Counted from the stretch's first letter, positions 25,608 through 57,080 are shown. The stretch: DNA of 64,000 nt from Glandiceps talaboti (GCF_964340395.1 NC_135556.1:12547410-12611409); one strand, 5' to 3'. Notes: generated by a model from the sequence alone, not told the origin. A program made the numbers and translations.

Positions 25608-25643
<36 letters not shown>

Positions 25644-25662
25644 CGTTGTTGTTGCTGATGCT
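25598..25662 (+). repeat. GTT trinucleotide array
   Basis: About 20 GTT units with GCT and GTC variants at the edges. Confidence 0.9.
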
Positions 25663-26501
25663 GCTGTTACTTATCATGTTTTCGTTGTTATGGTTTTTCG
25701 TGATCCATAGTCACTGTATTTTGTTCAGCTCACTTTGATTCTGTGCGTACTAAGTATCGAAATATGGTGATATGTGCGCAGCCAGTGCATTTTGCGAGGA
25801 TGATTAATGTAATCAGTAGTGTCTCTCATAGTTTGTGCTAGCCTACGACAGCCACCGGTTATCAACCTTCACTGTATGTTTGTTCATACAAGAAGAAAGC
25901 AGGTTACAGAACGCGAGTGAGTCAACAATTAGCATAACAATAGAAACTCTATAAATAGTACCGCTGAACAATCAAATCTAAAAGTAGCACCAACACCCAT
26001 CAGACTTTCCTAAATACCCGGGGGTGGAAAGACGCCTGAATCATAATTTGTTTGAGACATAAAAATATAAATAGTTGTAAAACTTTCTAATTTTACTTAT
26101 AGTTTTGTAATATTTACCACAAAAAAGTCATTTTTTTCCTTTGGTATGCGATATGGCGTATTCCAGGCGGATATCATAATATAAAGTTGCCAAGGTTATT
26201 TAATTTATAATCGGTGTAAGTCTGACAATATTCAAATAAGATCGTCAAATAATGGTGGCCAAATTGTTGGTAGACGAAGTGAAAGGATATGTTCTATCTA
26301 TAACAATCGCATTACGAGAAAGTGTTCAAAATGATCCTTCCCAGCCCCTCTATGCTGAATTCAACAACATATGTATTCCTAGGTGTGGTAGATACCGCAT
26401 TTATTGTGCATTTATTTTTACCATTGTACTATGCAGTTTGAGTCTTTGTATTCTGTTTTGTGATTTTAGCTGTTTGAACTGTCATTTCAATTTCCCATAG
26501 T

Positions 26502-26706
26502 AAAGCCTAATAAAAATAATTGTATGGTTCCAATTACGCTCAGTTTTAGAATAGGTGGGGTAGGTAGATTTTTTATTTTATCTTATATGTTTTTTTTTTT
26601 CATGTGTGAGTGTCTAGTTCAGGTTTACCATTGTTTTCCAAATGTCTCTGTGTTATTTATTTCTTCCTATCAGATGTACAGCCTGAGATTGGAAGAACAT
26701 ATTTGC
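26502..26706 (+). mobile_element. MITE family C, copy 4, truncated
   Basis: AAAGCCTAA, then GTATGGTTCCAATTACGCTC, AGAATAGGTGGGGTAGGTAG, GTGAGTGTCTAGTTCAGGTT and CAGCCTGAGATTGGAAGAAC follow copy 3 closely; the match is lost after about 26706. Confidence 0.55.
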
Positions 26707-27318
26707 CTATTCACACATGCGCATTTCATCATATACACCAAGTCTGCCAATTCACTGTATGTTAGTCAATGCATCTGTTAACAAAGACCAGACACCGTAT
26801 TTGTAGCCATAGACATAACCGCTGTCTATATTGTAACCTACTTAGCTGGTACATTTGTATTACCCGGCGATGCACTTAGTTGAGTCATATACAGTCAATG
26901 GAGAAGAAAGTTCTCAACTGTCTATGGTTGAGTAGATAGATACCTTCCATGCTCACCTCACTTGATCTTTTATAGATAAGACAGTAAATGTGATAACCAA
27001 CCTTGTGTATGAACGGTATACTATTAGTTCCAAAGCCTTTCGGGAGAGTGCTGGGTTACTCCCAACCAACCTTTTTCGGTATTTACACGTATAAAACAAT
27101 TATAACTGACACGGAAGCAAAACAGAGCATACTACCAAACAAGAGTAACTGTAGAGTTTCAATATTAGGCGACACAGTGTTGTTTACGTCTCACATAACT
27201 TGTTTTTGTTACAAATAGACCTGTTTTCTCACCGTGAATACAAATCACCATCACTGTCATATGAAAGAAGGAAGATTCAAACACAAATGAAACTGTTTGT
27301 GTGTTCACTATCTGTAAT

Positions 27319-27460
27319 TTTTTGTTTGTTTGTTTGTTTGTTTGTTTGTTTGTTTGTCATTGTTTGTTTGTTTGTTTGTATGTATGTATGTATGTATGTA
27401 TGTATGTATGTATGTATGTATGTATGTATGTATGTATGTATGTATGTATGTATGTATGTA
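27319..27460 (+). repeat. TTTG then ATGT array
   Basis: TTTG units to about 27377, then ATGT units to about 27460. Confidence 0.95.
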
Positions 27461-28252
27461 CCATACCACTATACAAGGTGCCAAAAGTTAGTGCCAAATG
27501 TATCACGTTTGTGATATTTAAAGCAGACGACACGACCTTGTTCATGCCACTTCTCCACGCCCAGCACATAACGATGGTTTCATCTAAAGCTAAAAGTTTA
27601 ATCTTTTCTAACACACTAAAGACATTACCTTAAAGTTAACGGGATTTCTACGGCTTAGGGTTATTACTTTGGTTTATTCGATTATGACGTCAAGGCGGTG
27701 TACACAATCCCATAATCTGATATCACCTTCGGCGAAAGGCCGCCCTCAATTGACCGTGCTTTAGACACGTCCGCGAGTCCAAGGCTTGCCGATGGTGTTT
27801 ACGAGTAAGATTTGATTTCAAAATCTATTCAAACGTAATGTATTAGGAATGAGATGCCGACAAACAAACACGATTCGCACATCAATGGGGTTACGAGATA
27901 TCATCTCCTCATGGGTGAAATTACTCACAAGTTTGCGGCCAATTACTAAATGTCTTCCAATTAAATAACTCCCGGAAATAATCCAGTTTATTCAGCATCC
28001 ATCAGTTGTCATTACTTCAACACGTAGCGTTAATCTTAATGGACGCTATAGTAGTTTGTTTTTCTCTCCGTTTTTTTATGATTTCCAAGATTGTCGAAAT
28101 CTCATTTCTGTAAGTAGATTGGATACTAAACACTCTCTCTCTCACACTCGTCAGACAGCAAGCTAGGCTATCCTCGAAAGAAAACACATTTTCGCAGTCC
28201 GTGTTATATGCTACTTGCACGAGTATCAAATGTAGATTATACAAGATTATTC

Positions 28253-28334
28253 TTTGCAGTAATTTACCAATGTAAATACTAGACTTATTATTAAATCACA
28301 GGCCCGGGTTTCACTGGGTTATTTTTTCACTGTT

Positions 28335-28390
<56 letters not shown>

Positions 28391-28416
28391 GTCTGTCTGT
28401 AGTCTGTCTGTCGGTA

Positions 28417-28447
<31 letters not shown>

Positions 28448-28573
28448 GTACGTACATACATATACACACGACGTACATACATACGTACGTACGTGTGTAT
28501 GTATGTATGTATGTATGTATGTATGTATGTATGTATGTATGTATGTATGTATGTATGTGTGTGTGTGTATGTA

Positions 28574-28604
<31 letters not shown>

Positions 28605-28674
28605 ATGTATGTATGTATGTATGTATGTATGTATGTATGTATGTATGTATGTATGTATGCATGCATGCATGCAT

Positions 28675-28705
<31 letters not shown>

Positions 28706-30056
28706 TGCATGCATGTATGTATGTACTCAGGTAGGTAGGTATAGGTAGGTAGCCTGGTCAACAGGCAAGTGTAGTTAGGTTTTTGTTAGAAAGATAAAAT
28801 CTACAAAATCGTGGAATCAATATTGTCAATCACTAGATGTTGATGGCAATCCCATTCCGGATCTGGCTTTCAATGCAACTTTTTATTGAAGCACTTAATT
28901 ACTGCAGCAGAGCGCGCGATGGTCAAGACGAAACGTGTATAGCACAAACACACATTGCGGTGATCTGTAGTTTAATCATTGTAGTGTGTAACTCGGAAAT
29001 AAAAGTAGTGGCCTTTTATCATATTTTTCAAAAAAAACTCAAACTCATCACTCTCAGTTTAAATCAAGAAGTCTTTAGAAAACACTGGGATCAATGTACA
29101 AAATGTTGAAACTGAGGTCAAAATGAAGTAAAAATTAAGGCATTTTAGAATCCAACATGGCCGAAAATGTGAAATGAAAAATTGACGATTTCTTAGAAAA
29201 AACAAGACAGTTAACCCTAAATTTCTTTTATTATTTCATAAGAACCCGGACAGGAAGTTTCAGTCTCTTTTCAGTCTCTTTGAAATTGGTTCCCGGGGCG
29301 TAGTCTATCTTAAGCACCTTTTCAATTCAAATGAACAAAACTGTGTGGATATGGAACACTCGTTAATAATAATAAGCTCAAGGTGTAATTAAACGGGAAC
29401 AAATCACCGTTTTAAATTAAACCGATGCCTTATAATTCATTAAGAAAAGTATATGTGAGGAACACAAATTGTTAATTAAATTGCTTTTTAATTAAATGGA
29501 CACTGTTTGACGTTTGACTCATAAGGACTAAGGACGACACAAATATGTTTTGATGTAATTTTAATATCTTTGATGATATGAACAGCGCTTCGAGTGAGAT
29601 AATTATCTTTCTCTAAATTGGAATTAGCAGATGACGCTGTTGATTTACCTTCCCTGCTCTGTGTTTATACGAGACGATCCCTATGCATTGGGTGACGCTA
29701 AAACGAATGACAAGTTAAGTGGAATGACACAAAACAAATGGCACCCTCTGATATGTTTTAAAAATGGAATGACAGCGTTTACTCTGTGACAAATGTTGAA
29801 TAACATACTTTAGTGTAATATTAGAATATGGAATGACACGCGGGTCCCTTATACCATGATTATATTTTATAACTAGTTTTCAATTTTGTTTCTCGGTGTC
29901 AGCCATATCGTACCCTGCCACATCTTCCTTCTTAACTAAACATATGTCTTCCCATACCTGATAGCATAGTAGCCTAAAGATCAAAGTAAAGGTTTTATAT
30001 TTCTCTCTAACTGAAATCGGTAATGTCAACATCTGTAAATCACAACGCTGAGGGCG
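28253..30056 (+). repeat. 1.8-kb tandem duplication, copy A
   Basis: It starts TTTGCAGTAATTTACCAATG and ends CACAACGCTGAGGGCG. It matches 30060-31913 almost base for base outside the microsatellite block near its left side. No coding sequence beyond short frames. Confidence 0.9.
28333..28748 (+). repeat. Compound tetranucleotide array in copy A
   Basis: The order is CTGT, ATGT (with GT runs), ATGC, ACGC, ATGC, ATGT, then AGGT. Neighbouring blocks differ by one base. The long open frames on both strands here are a by-product of the 4-nt period. Confidence 0.95.
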
Positions 30057-30059
30057 TTA

Positions 30060-30141
30060 TTTGCAGTAATTTACCAATGTAAATACTAGACTTATTATTA
30101 AATCACAGGCCCGGGTTTCACTGGGTTATTTTTTCACTGTT

Positions 30142-30196
<55 letters not shown>

Positions 30197-30251
30197 ATGT
30201 ATGTCTGTCTGTCTGTCGTCTGTCTGTAGTCTGTCCGTCGGTATGTATGTA

Positions 30252-30294
<43 letters not shown>

Positions 30295-30424
30295 GTACGT
30301 ACATACATATACACACGACGTACGTACGTACGTACGTGTGTATGTATGTATGTATGTATGTATGTATGTATGTATGTATGTATGTATGTATGTGTGTGTA
30401 TGTATGTATGTATGTATGTATGTA

Positions 30425-30459
<35 letters not shown>

Positions 30460-31913
30460 ATGTATGTATGTATGTATGTATGTATGTATGTATGTATGCA
30501 TGCATGCATGCATGCATGCACGCACGCACGCACGCACGCACGCATGCATGTATGTATGTACTCAGGCAGGCAGGCAGGTAGGTAGGTATAGGTAGGTAGC
30601 CTGGTCAACAGGCAAGTGTAGTTAGGTTTTTGTTAGAAAGATAAAATCTACAAAATCGTGGAATCAATATTGTCAATCACTAGATGTTGATGGCAATCCC
30701 ATTCCGGATCTGGCTTTCAATGCAACTTTTTATTGAAGCACTTAATTACTGCAGCAGAGCGCGCGATGGTCAAGACGAAACGTGTATAGCACAAACACAC
30801 ATTGCGGTGATCTGTAGTTTAATCATTGTAGTGTGTAACTCGGAAATAAAAGTAGTGGCCTTTTATCATATTTTTCAAAAAAAAAACTCAAACTCATCAC
30901 TCTCAGTTTAAATCAAGAAGTCTTTAGAAAACACTGGGATCAATGTACAAAATGTTGAAACTGAGGTCAAAATGAAGTAAAAATTAAGGCATTTTAGAAT
31001 CCAACATGGCCGAAAATGTGAAATGAAAAATTGACGATTTCTTAGAAAAAACAAGACAGTTAACCCTAAATTTCTTTTATTATTTCATAAGAACCCGGAC
31101 AGGAAGTTTCAGTCTCTTTTCAGTCTCTGTGAAATTGGTTCCCGGAGCGTAGTCTATCTTAAGCACCTTTTCAATTCAAATGAGCAAAACTGTGTGGACA
31201 TGGAACACTCGTTATTAATAATAAGCTCAATGTGTAATTAAACGGGAACAATTCACCGTTTTAAATTAAACCGATGCCTTATAATTCATTAAGAAAAGTA
31301 TATGTGAGGAACACAAATTGTTAATTAAATTGCTTTTTAATTAAATGGACACTGTTTGACGTTTGACTCATAAGGACTAAGATGACACATTGGAGAAAAT
31401 ATGTTTTGATGTAATTTTAATATCTTTGATGATATGAACAGCGCTTCGAGTGAGATAATTATCTTTCTCTACATTATGATTAGCAGATGACATAGTCGAT
31501 TTACCTTCCCTGCTCTGTGTTTATACGAGACGATCCCTATGCATTGGGTGACGCTAAAACGAATGACAAGTCACCGGAATGACACAAAACAAATGGCACC
31601 CTCTAATATGTTTTTAAAAAATGGAATGACAGCGTTTACTCTGTGACAAATGTTGAATAACATACTTTAGTGTAATATTAGAATATGGAATGACACGCGG
31701 GTCCCTTATACCATGATTATATTTTATAACTAGTTTTCAATTTTGTTTCTCGGTGTCAGCCATATCGTACCCTGCCACATCTTCCTTCTTAACTAAACAT
31801 ATGTCTTCCCATACCTGATATCATAGTAGCCTAAAGATCAAAGTAAAGGTTTTATATTTCTCTCTAACTGAAATCTGTAATGTCAACATCTGTAAATCAC
31901 AACGCTGAGGGCG
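30060..31913 (+). repeat. 1.8-kb tandem duplication, copy B
   Basis: It is nearly identical to copy A and directly adjacent to it (3 nt between). Differences are tetranucleotide repeat number, scattered substitutions (for example AATTGGAATTAGC against CATTATGATTAGC) and small indels. Confidence 0.9.
30139..30599 (+). repeat. Compound tetranucleotide array in copy B
   Basis: The same block order as in copy A (CTGT, ATGT, ATGC, ACGC, ATGC, ATGT, AGGC/AGGT) with different repeat numbers. Confidence 0.95.
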
Positions 31914-32080
31914 CAATCAGAGGGTTGGTGCTTGATAGTTGATCAAAATCTAACCGCTTCTCGTCTCCTTGTGAATGCTTTGCATGTTTTGACTTCAAGG
32001 GCAGAGAGATAAAAAATAGTGAAAACGTAACTCCTTGAGTAATTTTAAGATGTGCACTAACCAACACCATAAGCCGTTCA

Positions 32081-32250
32081 CTAGTCTCGCTGCCAGACTC
32101 GTGACTATCGTCCCTTTAAGGATAGCTTTGTAAGGTACACGAAGTGCGCCCTGAGCGGCGAAGCCGCGAGAAGTGCGGGACTCGTCCCTCTCTCGTACAT
32201 ACAAAGATTAGTGACGATAGTCATAGTCACGAGTCTGGCAGCGAGACTAG
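32081..32250. mobile_element. 170-bp MITE with 28-nt terminal inverted repeats
   Basis: The left end CTAGTCTCGCTGCCAGACTC plus GTGACTAT is repeated inverted at the right end (ATAGTCAC plus GAGTCTGGCAGCGAGACTAG). GATAGTCATAGTC shows a 6-nt duplication in the right arm. The interior is GC-rich, with GCGGCGAAGCCGC as a small palindrome. No clear target-site duplication. Confidence 0.65.
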
Positions 32251-32362
32251 CCATACACCTTAAAGGCTTGCCAACATTGAATCACATAACATTATGACGC
32301 TGTCGAGATACATGCTTCTTTTGCAGGTCGTCGGTAGTTCTTTTCATCCGATGTACATATGG

Positions 32363-32542
32363 TTTTGTTTCTCGGTGTCAGCCACCGTACCCTGCCACAT
32401 ATTCCTTCTAAATTAAACATACGTCTCCCCATACCTGATATCACAGTAGCCTAAAAATCAAATTAAAGGTTTTCTATTTCTCTCTAACCATGCTAACTGA
32501 AATCAGTAATGTCAACATCTGTAAATCACAACGCTGAGGGCG
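32363..32542 (+). repeat. Third, partial copy of the duplicated segment's right end
   Basis: TTTTGTTTCTCGGTGTCAGC, ACCCTGCCACAT and GTAAATCACAACGCTGAGGG repeat the last 180 nt of copies A and B with more changes, so it is older than the A/B split. Confidence 0.8.
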
Positions 32543-35500
32543 CGGTTAATACGTGCTCAGACAACTATAGTGGTCCGAGATACGTGTAATGTAGCCACAT
32601 CTCCGAAAGGCGTTATCAAAAACCGGTATTAAATTTACATAATATGTAAATAACATGTAAATTAATCACATGTCCACTACATGTGCATGATGATGCATTG
32701 CCTACACTTAGCAACACATGTATATTTGCATAATTTGCTCATGAATAATAATAGTCTGACAAGTTGTCATGGTTGAAGGGACTGCACGCTGCCAGGTAAT
32801 GATGCATCTCGACAGCGCTGTACACAGGCTGTGAATCACATGAAAAACACTACAAAGAAAACTCAGGACATCAAGAACAAAATTTTGTCATATGTCATAT
32901 TTATTTATTTATTTATTTGAACTTTGTATGTTTATTAAAATCTGTATAAATATAATTCATATGAGCAGAGAACACACCTGAAGACTGGTTCTATTCCTTG
33001 CAATCAACGACAAACCCCTTTTAACATACATGCTCCCTTATCAAATAAATACTAATCGGCCGACACGTTGTCAACAGGGGTTTTACACTTCCAACACAAA
33101 GCAAAGTTTTATTTATGTCTTTGATTTCCTATGACCGTGTGAGGGCGCTGTGGTACACTTTCCTGGTTTCACATTAATGGTCACATGCAAACCCCTTCTG
33201 TTTTTGCATACTTATAATTACGGTGAAACATCTCATGAGGGCGCTGTACGCATTCCTTCGCAGAATGTGGTGTAACTGTTCATATATTGCCACAATGAGA
33301 GCATAAGTGTGCATTTCTATGTATAAATAACAGTGGTATACAGATATCGAAAATGTTTGAAAACGATACCCCTTCAACTCACTTTGAGAAATGTAATGCA
33401 ACTCTTGTACTTGCCCTCTCTAATGAGAGATAACTTGAAAGTATCTGGCACCCTCAGAGGTTAATAACTGTTCAATTTTGTTAACCCAATGGAGAAATAA
33501 AAACACTTTTTTATTATTTTGTCTATTTCACTGTACAATAATGGTTTATGTATCAAAACTGAGTCCGAATTTCCACAATACACAATCCTATAAATTTGTT
33601 GAGAATTGATTCTTACTTGGCACAAATGACTGATCATTTAATTTACTTACATTGTTGTTGATTTTTTTCTCTAAATTGGAAGTTAGTATTATTAAACGCA
33701 GATTGTTGAAGAAAACATACGTGGAGACAATTTTTGGACTCTTGGAACTCCTGGAAGTCTACAGCATCAGGAGATGAATTGCCGAGATAAACTGTACCTT
33801 TCTGAAAGCCCCCCTAAGTCTGTGAATAATTCTTCTGTTGACTTTATGTATGTGAACAACGTTTCAACATTTATAATTCCTTCCTATTTCTTGAGATTTT
33901 TGGGGGTATTTTTGTTTTTGTTACAATTTCCATAGGTGCAGGAGTGATTATCAACAATTGTGCCTATTATATTACAAGTTTGATTTTTCACAAAAATCCA
34001 TTTGGCAAGACCTCCTTTGAAACATCCAAGTTCTAAAACTTGAAAATATTCACACCACAAGTCCTTCTAAAAATGACACTTGCTTAAAAATCAAAGCAGG
34101 AAAATGCAATACCCAAGTTTAACAACATAACACTGGTCACTTTTAAAAATTTGCATAACCTTAAAATGAGAAAGTTACATCAAATGTATCAGTGGTATAA
34201 CTTGAGTACAAACACGGCTTGAATTCTTCCACGAGTTTTGCACCATGAGCAGGCTTATTCAAGACGCTTGAATTAAAATACAACATCAAATGTATTACTT
34301 TCTTATAAATAAAACCCAATAAGAACTTGGTACGATATGTGTCATGTTGAAAGTTTCTCCCCTACACGAATACGAGAACGTTTAGCATCATTGTAATATT
34401 GTCGTTTTATTTCTCTACTTGACAGATTACTAGACTGAATGTTTTGTCACTGGTGGCACTCCTCTTAACAGTTAGCTAAACACAAGTATTGACAGACTGT
34501 AAGATGCATCATGTCACTCTACCTTCACCTACTCATACAGGGTTGACAATGTGTGAGGGCGCCCTGCCATAGCGTACCTTACAGACTAAAAGTGACGAAT
34601 AACTAAAGGAGTGTTCACAATGATGAATCTTTCCAGTCACACAGCTTGCATGAAGTACCAGCCTTTCTTGCTATCGATATTTTGTGTAATTTTGACTTGA
34701 AACATCTACATTTTGTTCAATCTTTAAAATTCAGAAGAGTGCGGGCTATGTACCTAATCACCTTCTACACTTGACTTTCCACAATTGATATCCATTTGGA
34801 GATTTTACCATTTAGTGAATTGTGTTACCACATTTGAAAAATTCTATTCACCCCCCCCCCCCCCCATCTACTGATGAGATATATCAACTACTTAGTATTT
34901 TCAGTTGACATTGGAAGAAGAATAAGTTGGAAACAAATGATTTGATATTTACTGACGGATCCCGGGTGTGACTAGTACTATATTTAACTATTCATACACA
35001 TAGTGTAATGTACAACTACCTACAGTTACCACAGGGAAATGATATTATACACTGTGGGACAAGTAAAAAGTCTATGGATAGGGAGAGCTAGGAAACTTTG
35101 AACACGGAAAGCTAGAACACTTTGAAAGTGAAAGTTCGGGATATTTTGAACAGGGAAGACTTTGAAAGAGGTCAGGGATATTGTGAGTGAGGTGGAGTGG
35201 AACTCTCAGAAGACTGAGAAGAAGGACTGAGGGCAAGACTTTGAAACTTTGAAAAGGGAGGATTATGACACTATGAACAGGATGGACTTGGACACTATGA
35301 ACAGGGAAGACTATGTCAGTTTATAGTTACTTAAAATATTAGGTTTCTGCATGTCTGCTATATATGTAATAGGTCTGTATGAAAAGTGACCAAATATTGT
35401 CAGATTACAATTAACAAAACATACTGACATGCATTCGATCCTTATACTATAGTATCTAACCTTTGTACTAGGTTTGAATGAATTTGGCTCTCACATTATC

Positions 35501-38140
35501 AGAGAAAATCATGTGAACATATGCACAGGGATGGGCGGATGTATGAATCAACAGCCTAGTGTAAAAGAGATAAAATCCACAGTAACAGTCCCTTTCTGAG
35601 TATTGTCTATTAAATGCTAAAACGCTACACACCTGGCATTTTCTAGCAAGAGTCTTTATATGTAAGGGGTTAGGGGGTCTACAGAAGTTCTAGCAATACT
35701 ATTTTTTTGAGGGTCTTGTATTTGCAGGATAAAATAATTACTATTCATCTACAAGGAACAGCAAAAGCCTCTGTAAATATGTCAGTGACCTGCACAAACA
35801 TGTGAAAGTTTCTCTGATTGGTTGTGATGAGGCAAAAACCCCAAGATAAACAGAATGTGGACCAATCAGCACACTTAGACGGTGCAGGTCAAAGGAAGTA
35901 AAGTGTGTGATAATAACACATGGCAGCTAACAACTTATTTGGGTTTTTTTACAAACTACAGTATAACACAAAATTCTTACGACAAATATCTGATGAGGAT
36001 AGGTGTATTACTGTACTATTGCACAGTTCAGTGCCGACTTTAGTCAGTTTAACACAGTTGATATGAAAGCCATTTCTGAAAGCTTAAAAGAGTAAAGAAA
36101 TACCAAAAATGTGGAATTCTCTTGAGTTATTACAAACTTAGATTAACTTTCTTGTTGATCCTTTGCTAACTGACAACTGATGAGTTATCATATATGGCAA
36201 TGTTATTACTATGTGGGAGAGTATATCATATTTAATATTAATATTCAAAATAAATATCTACAAACAAAAACTATGGATATATTATTTCTATATTCGCATT
36301 TAAAAGCAAGTATTTGATAGCTTCAGCAAATTACCAGAATTTGGAATTGTCTCCTGATTGAAATGCAATGATAGTATTTCATTATCCCAAAAGGTGATAT
36401 GGCTTTACATTGATTTGTCTGTTTGTGTCTTCCAAGGTGCAGCAGTTGTCCGATTCAAATGCACACTGGCCAAGGGTGCCCACATTCCGAAAAAGAACAG
36501 TAACTAGGGACACTCAAACAAAAGGTTGTTCCTGAGGAGTAATTTACACGATTTACAAAATATTTTTTTTCCTCAAATGAATGAACTCTGACATCATGCA
36601 AATTAGTCAAATTCAACATGGGCAATCAGAAAGTGGGATGTGTTTGCCAAAAAAACAAAATGGACCGCGACCAGATATCCGTATCGGACAATTTACTGCA
36701 CTGTAGAAGAAAAGTCATGATTGTGTTAGCAAGAAGTTTATGTAAATGGACCAGAGGATAAATATATTTTCACTTACTCTAGGTTTACTATATAGCGTTA
36801 TCTACTACACCCACATAACCATTAAATTGTCTATTATTATTTCAAAACGTTGATCCATCGATCAAAATTTACTTCATTTTGTATTGCGTTGATTTTATAT
36901 TCATACCTACATGTACATTATTGCTTATAGCTGGTTATGCATAAATGTAAACTTAGAATTATGATGAACCATCTCACGAGGGCGCTGTATGCATTCCTTC
37001 ACAGAATAGTTAGTGGTGTAACTTCATATTTTGAATTTCAATTTACCATTGTTGTGTATATTCTTACTTTGAAGTTATGAATGAATGAATGAATGAATGG
37101 ATGGATGGATGCATGAATGAACGAATGAATGAATGAAAGAATGAACAACTTAATTAATCAATTAATTAATTAATTAAGAAAACCCAGCTTGATTCTTCCA
37201 CTAGTTTTGCATCCCAGCAGGCTTTTTCAGTAAGTTTAATTTTTTGGAAGTTTTAGCATTGTAAATTCAATGAATTTCTAGACATAGTTACTTCTCGCAT
37301 AACAAACACATTACAACACTAGCTTCACAAATTCTATTATTTTCCTATATGACTTTCAGTATATGACTGACTCATAATTTAATGGATTTGTGGAATTTAT
37401 ATAAAAATTTATTACATTTAGAGATGATTATCAATCAATACTAGTTTAAGGCTTGATATGATATTTGTTAAATTTGTTAAAAACTCTTTTTAATATTATT
37501 TTGGGAAATTTATACTATTATTACACATACAGCGCCAGCAAGCTAAGCATAGCATTGACCCTGTAAGACATCGACTCATTTTATATCCAACAAAAATCAA
37601 GGAAGCACAGTTGCATGCTTCGGTGATTATTGTTGAATGTAGCAAGAATCTGAATTCATGATGTCTTCACAAGAACCACCAGAAGCAATAACTTGCACCA
37701 GTGACACAATTATTGTTGTCTCTAGTTGGCACCCCTTTGTGTTTCTTGGTTATGCCAACATGGAATTAACTTTTGCACTGAATGTACATTTTGTTTTTTT
37801 CATTCTAACTTCTCTGTACTGTCAATGTATCAATTCTTGTTGAAGGTGACATGACATACAGGCCCAATGGGCTGAGAGGTATCTTTTAATTACCTCATGT
37901 TAATACAACAAAACTACAGTAGAAATGATGTAAGCTTGGTGTTTCACTCATGCGACATTATGTTTTTGACACAAAGTTAGACAAATTTCAACTCTAGACT
38001 AATAATAACAGAGACGCAACAAAAACACAGCAAAACCCTTTGCCCAATCACATTGAACACCTGATAAGCATTGCTATTCTTTCACAGGCCTGTATCGAAA
38101 ACGTTACATATGGACTCAATGAATTTAATGGCTTCAATTG
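32543..38140. other. Long non-coding stretch 3' of SH3RF
   Basis: AT-rich, no exon recognised. It contains several GAGGGCGC motifs, a degenerate short repeat at about 35080-35320 (ACTATGAACAGGGAAGACT, GAAACTTTGAA) and two related blocks at 33.2-34.3 and 36.9-37.4 kb. Part may be an extended 3' UTR of SH3RF. Confidence 0.4.
37077..37140 (+). repeat. GAAT/GGAT tetranucleotide array
   Basis: GAAT units with a central GGAT block and decayed ends. Confidence 0.9.
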
Positions 38141-38146
38141 TTTATT
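38141..38146 (-). terminator. Candidate poly(A) signal of SH3RF
   Basis: AATAAA on the minus strand about 500 nt after the SH3RF stop codon. It is the first canonical hexamer I noticed downstream. There is no transcript evidence, and longer 3' ends are possible (for example the repeated AAATAAAT block near 32.9 kb). Confidence 0.3.
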
Positions 38147-38645
38147 TTCTAACTAATAATCAACATATCAACTTGACTATTTCTGCATCCTCACTGTGCA
38201 TGGCAGCTATGTAATCGTTTCTTTTGCATTAGAAGTTGTCTTGAGTGTGTGTCAAAAAAAAGTCATGTTACATGAGTGAAACACCAAACAAACATCATTT
38301 CAACTGTATCTATACCTACATCAAAGTTGCCAACATCTACAGAGTGAACACTACACTTAGCTTGCCACTGCTGTATCACTAATCTTTCTACTCCTAAATC
38401 TTTAAGGCATATGGTGGGTCTTTTGTAAGAAGTTACATTATTTGACGACTTGGGTCTAATGAAAATTGCAGACGAAAGGCAAGCAAAGTTATGAAACCTT
38501 CAAAGTTGCGCGTTTCTGTCATGATCAATAGAAGCTTTCTAACTACTTATTATATCTACACTTGACAGACACGAACATGAACATTTACATTTTAGCTTCT
38601 TCTTTTCTTTTTTATAAAAAAAAACAACAACAGAAAAGGAACTGC

Positions 38646-57008
<18,363 letters not shown>

Positions 57009-57027
<19 letters not shown>

Positions 57028-57080
57028 ACCGACGAATCCATGCGCACATCCAGCAGTCAAGTTATTCTGTTCGTAGTCAT
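57009..57080 (-). promoter_or_regulatory. SH3RF 5' leader with three out-of-frame upstream ATGs
   Basis: Just before the SH3RF start (57027) are ATGs at 57080 (seven sense codons, ending at 57057), 57049 (nine sense codons, ending at 57020, overlapping the start) and 57041 (ten sense codons, ending at 57009, also overlapping). If the transcript begins upstream of 57080 these would reduce or regulate initiation at the main ATG. The transcription start is not visible. Confidence 0.45.

Larger units (their letters stand above)
24900..28252. other. Upstream of the secreted-protein gene; otherwise non-coding
   Basis: 24889-25000 may hold the promoter and first exon of the minus-strand gene. The rest has microsatellites, MITE C copy 4 and short frames only. 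Confidence 0.4.

Noticed and set aside
26252-26500. 82-residue plus-strand frame
   Set aside because: No domain, no splice partners, ends next to a MITE; could be chance in AT-rich sequence.
28311-28761. Long open frames of HTYI, CMYV or DRQT repeats on both strands (also at 30118-30608)
   Set aside because: They come from 4-nt arrays whose translation repeats every 12 nt without stops in all frames. There is no start context, domain or non-repeat coding flank.
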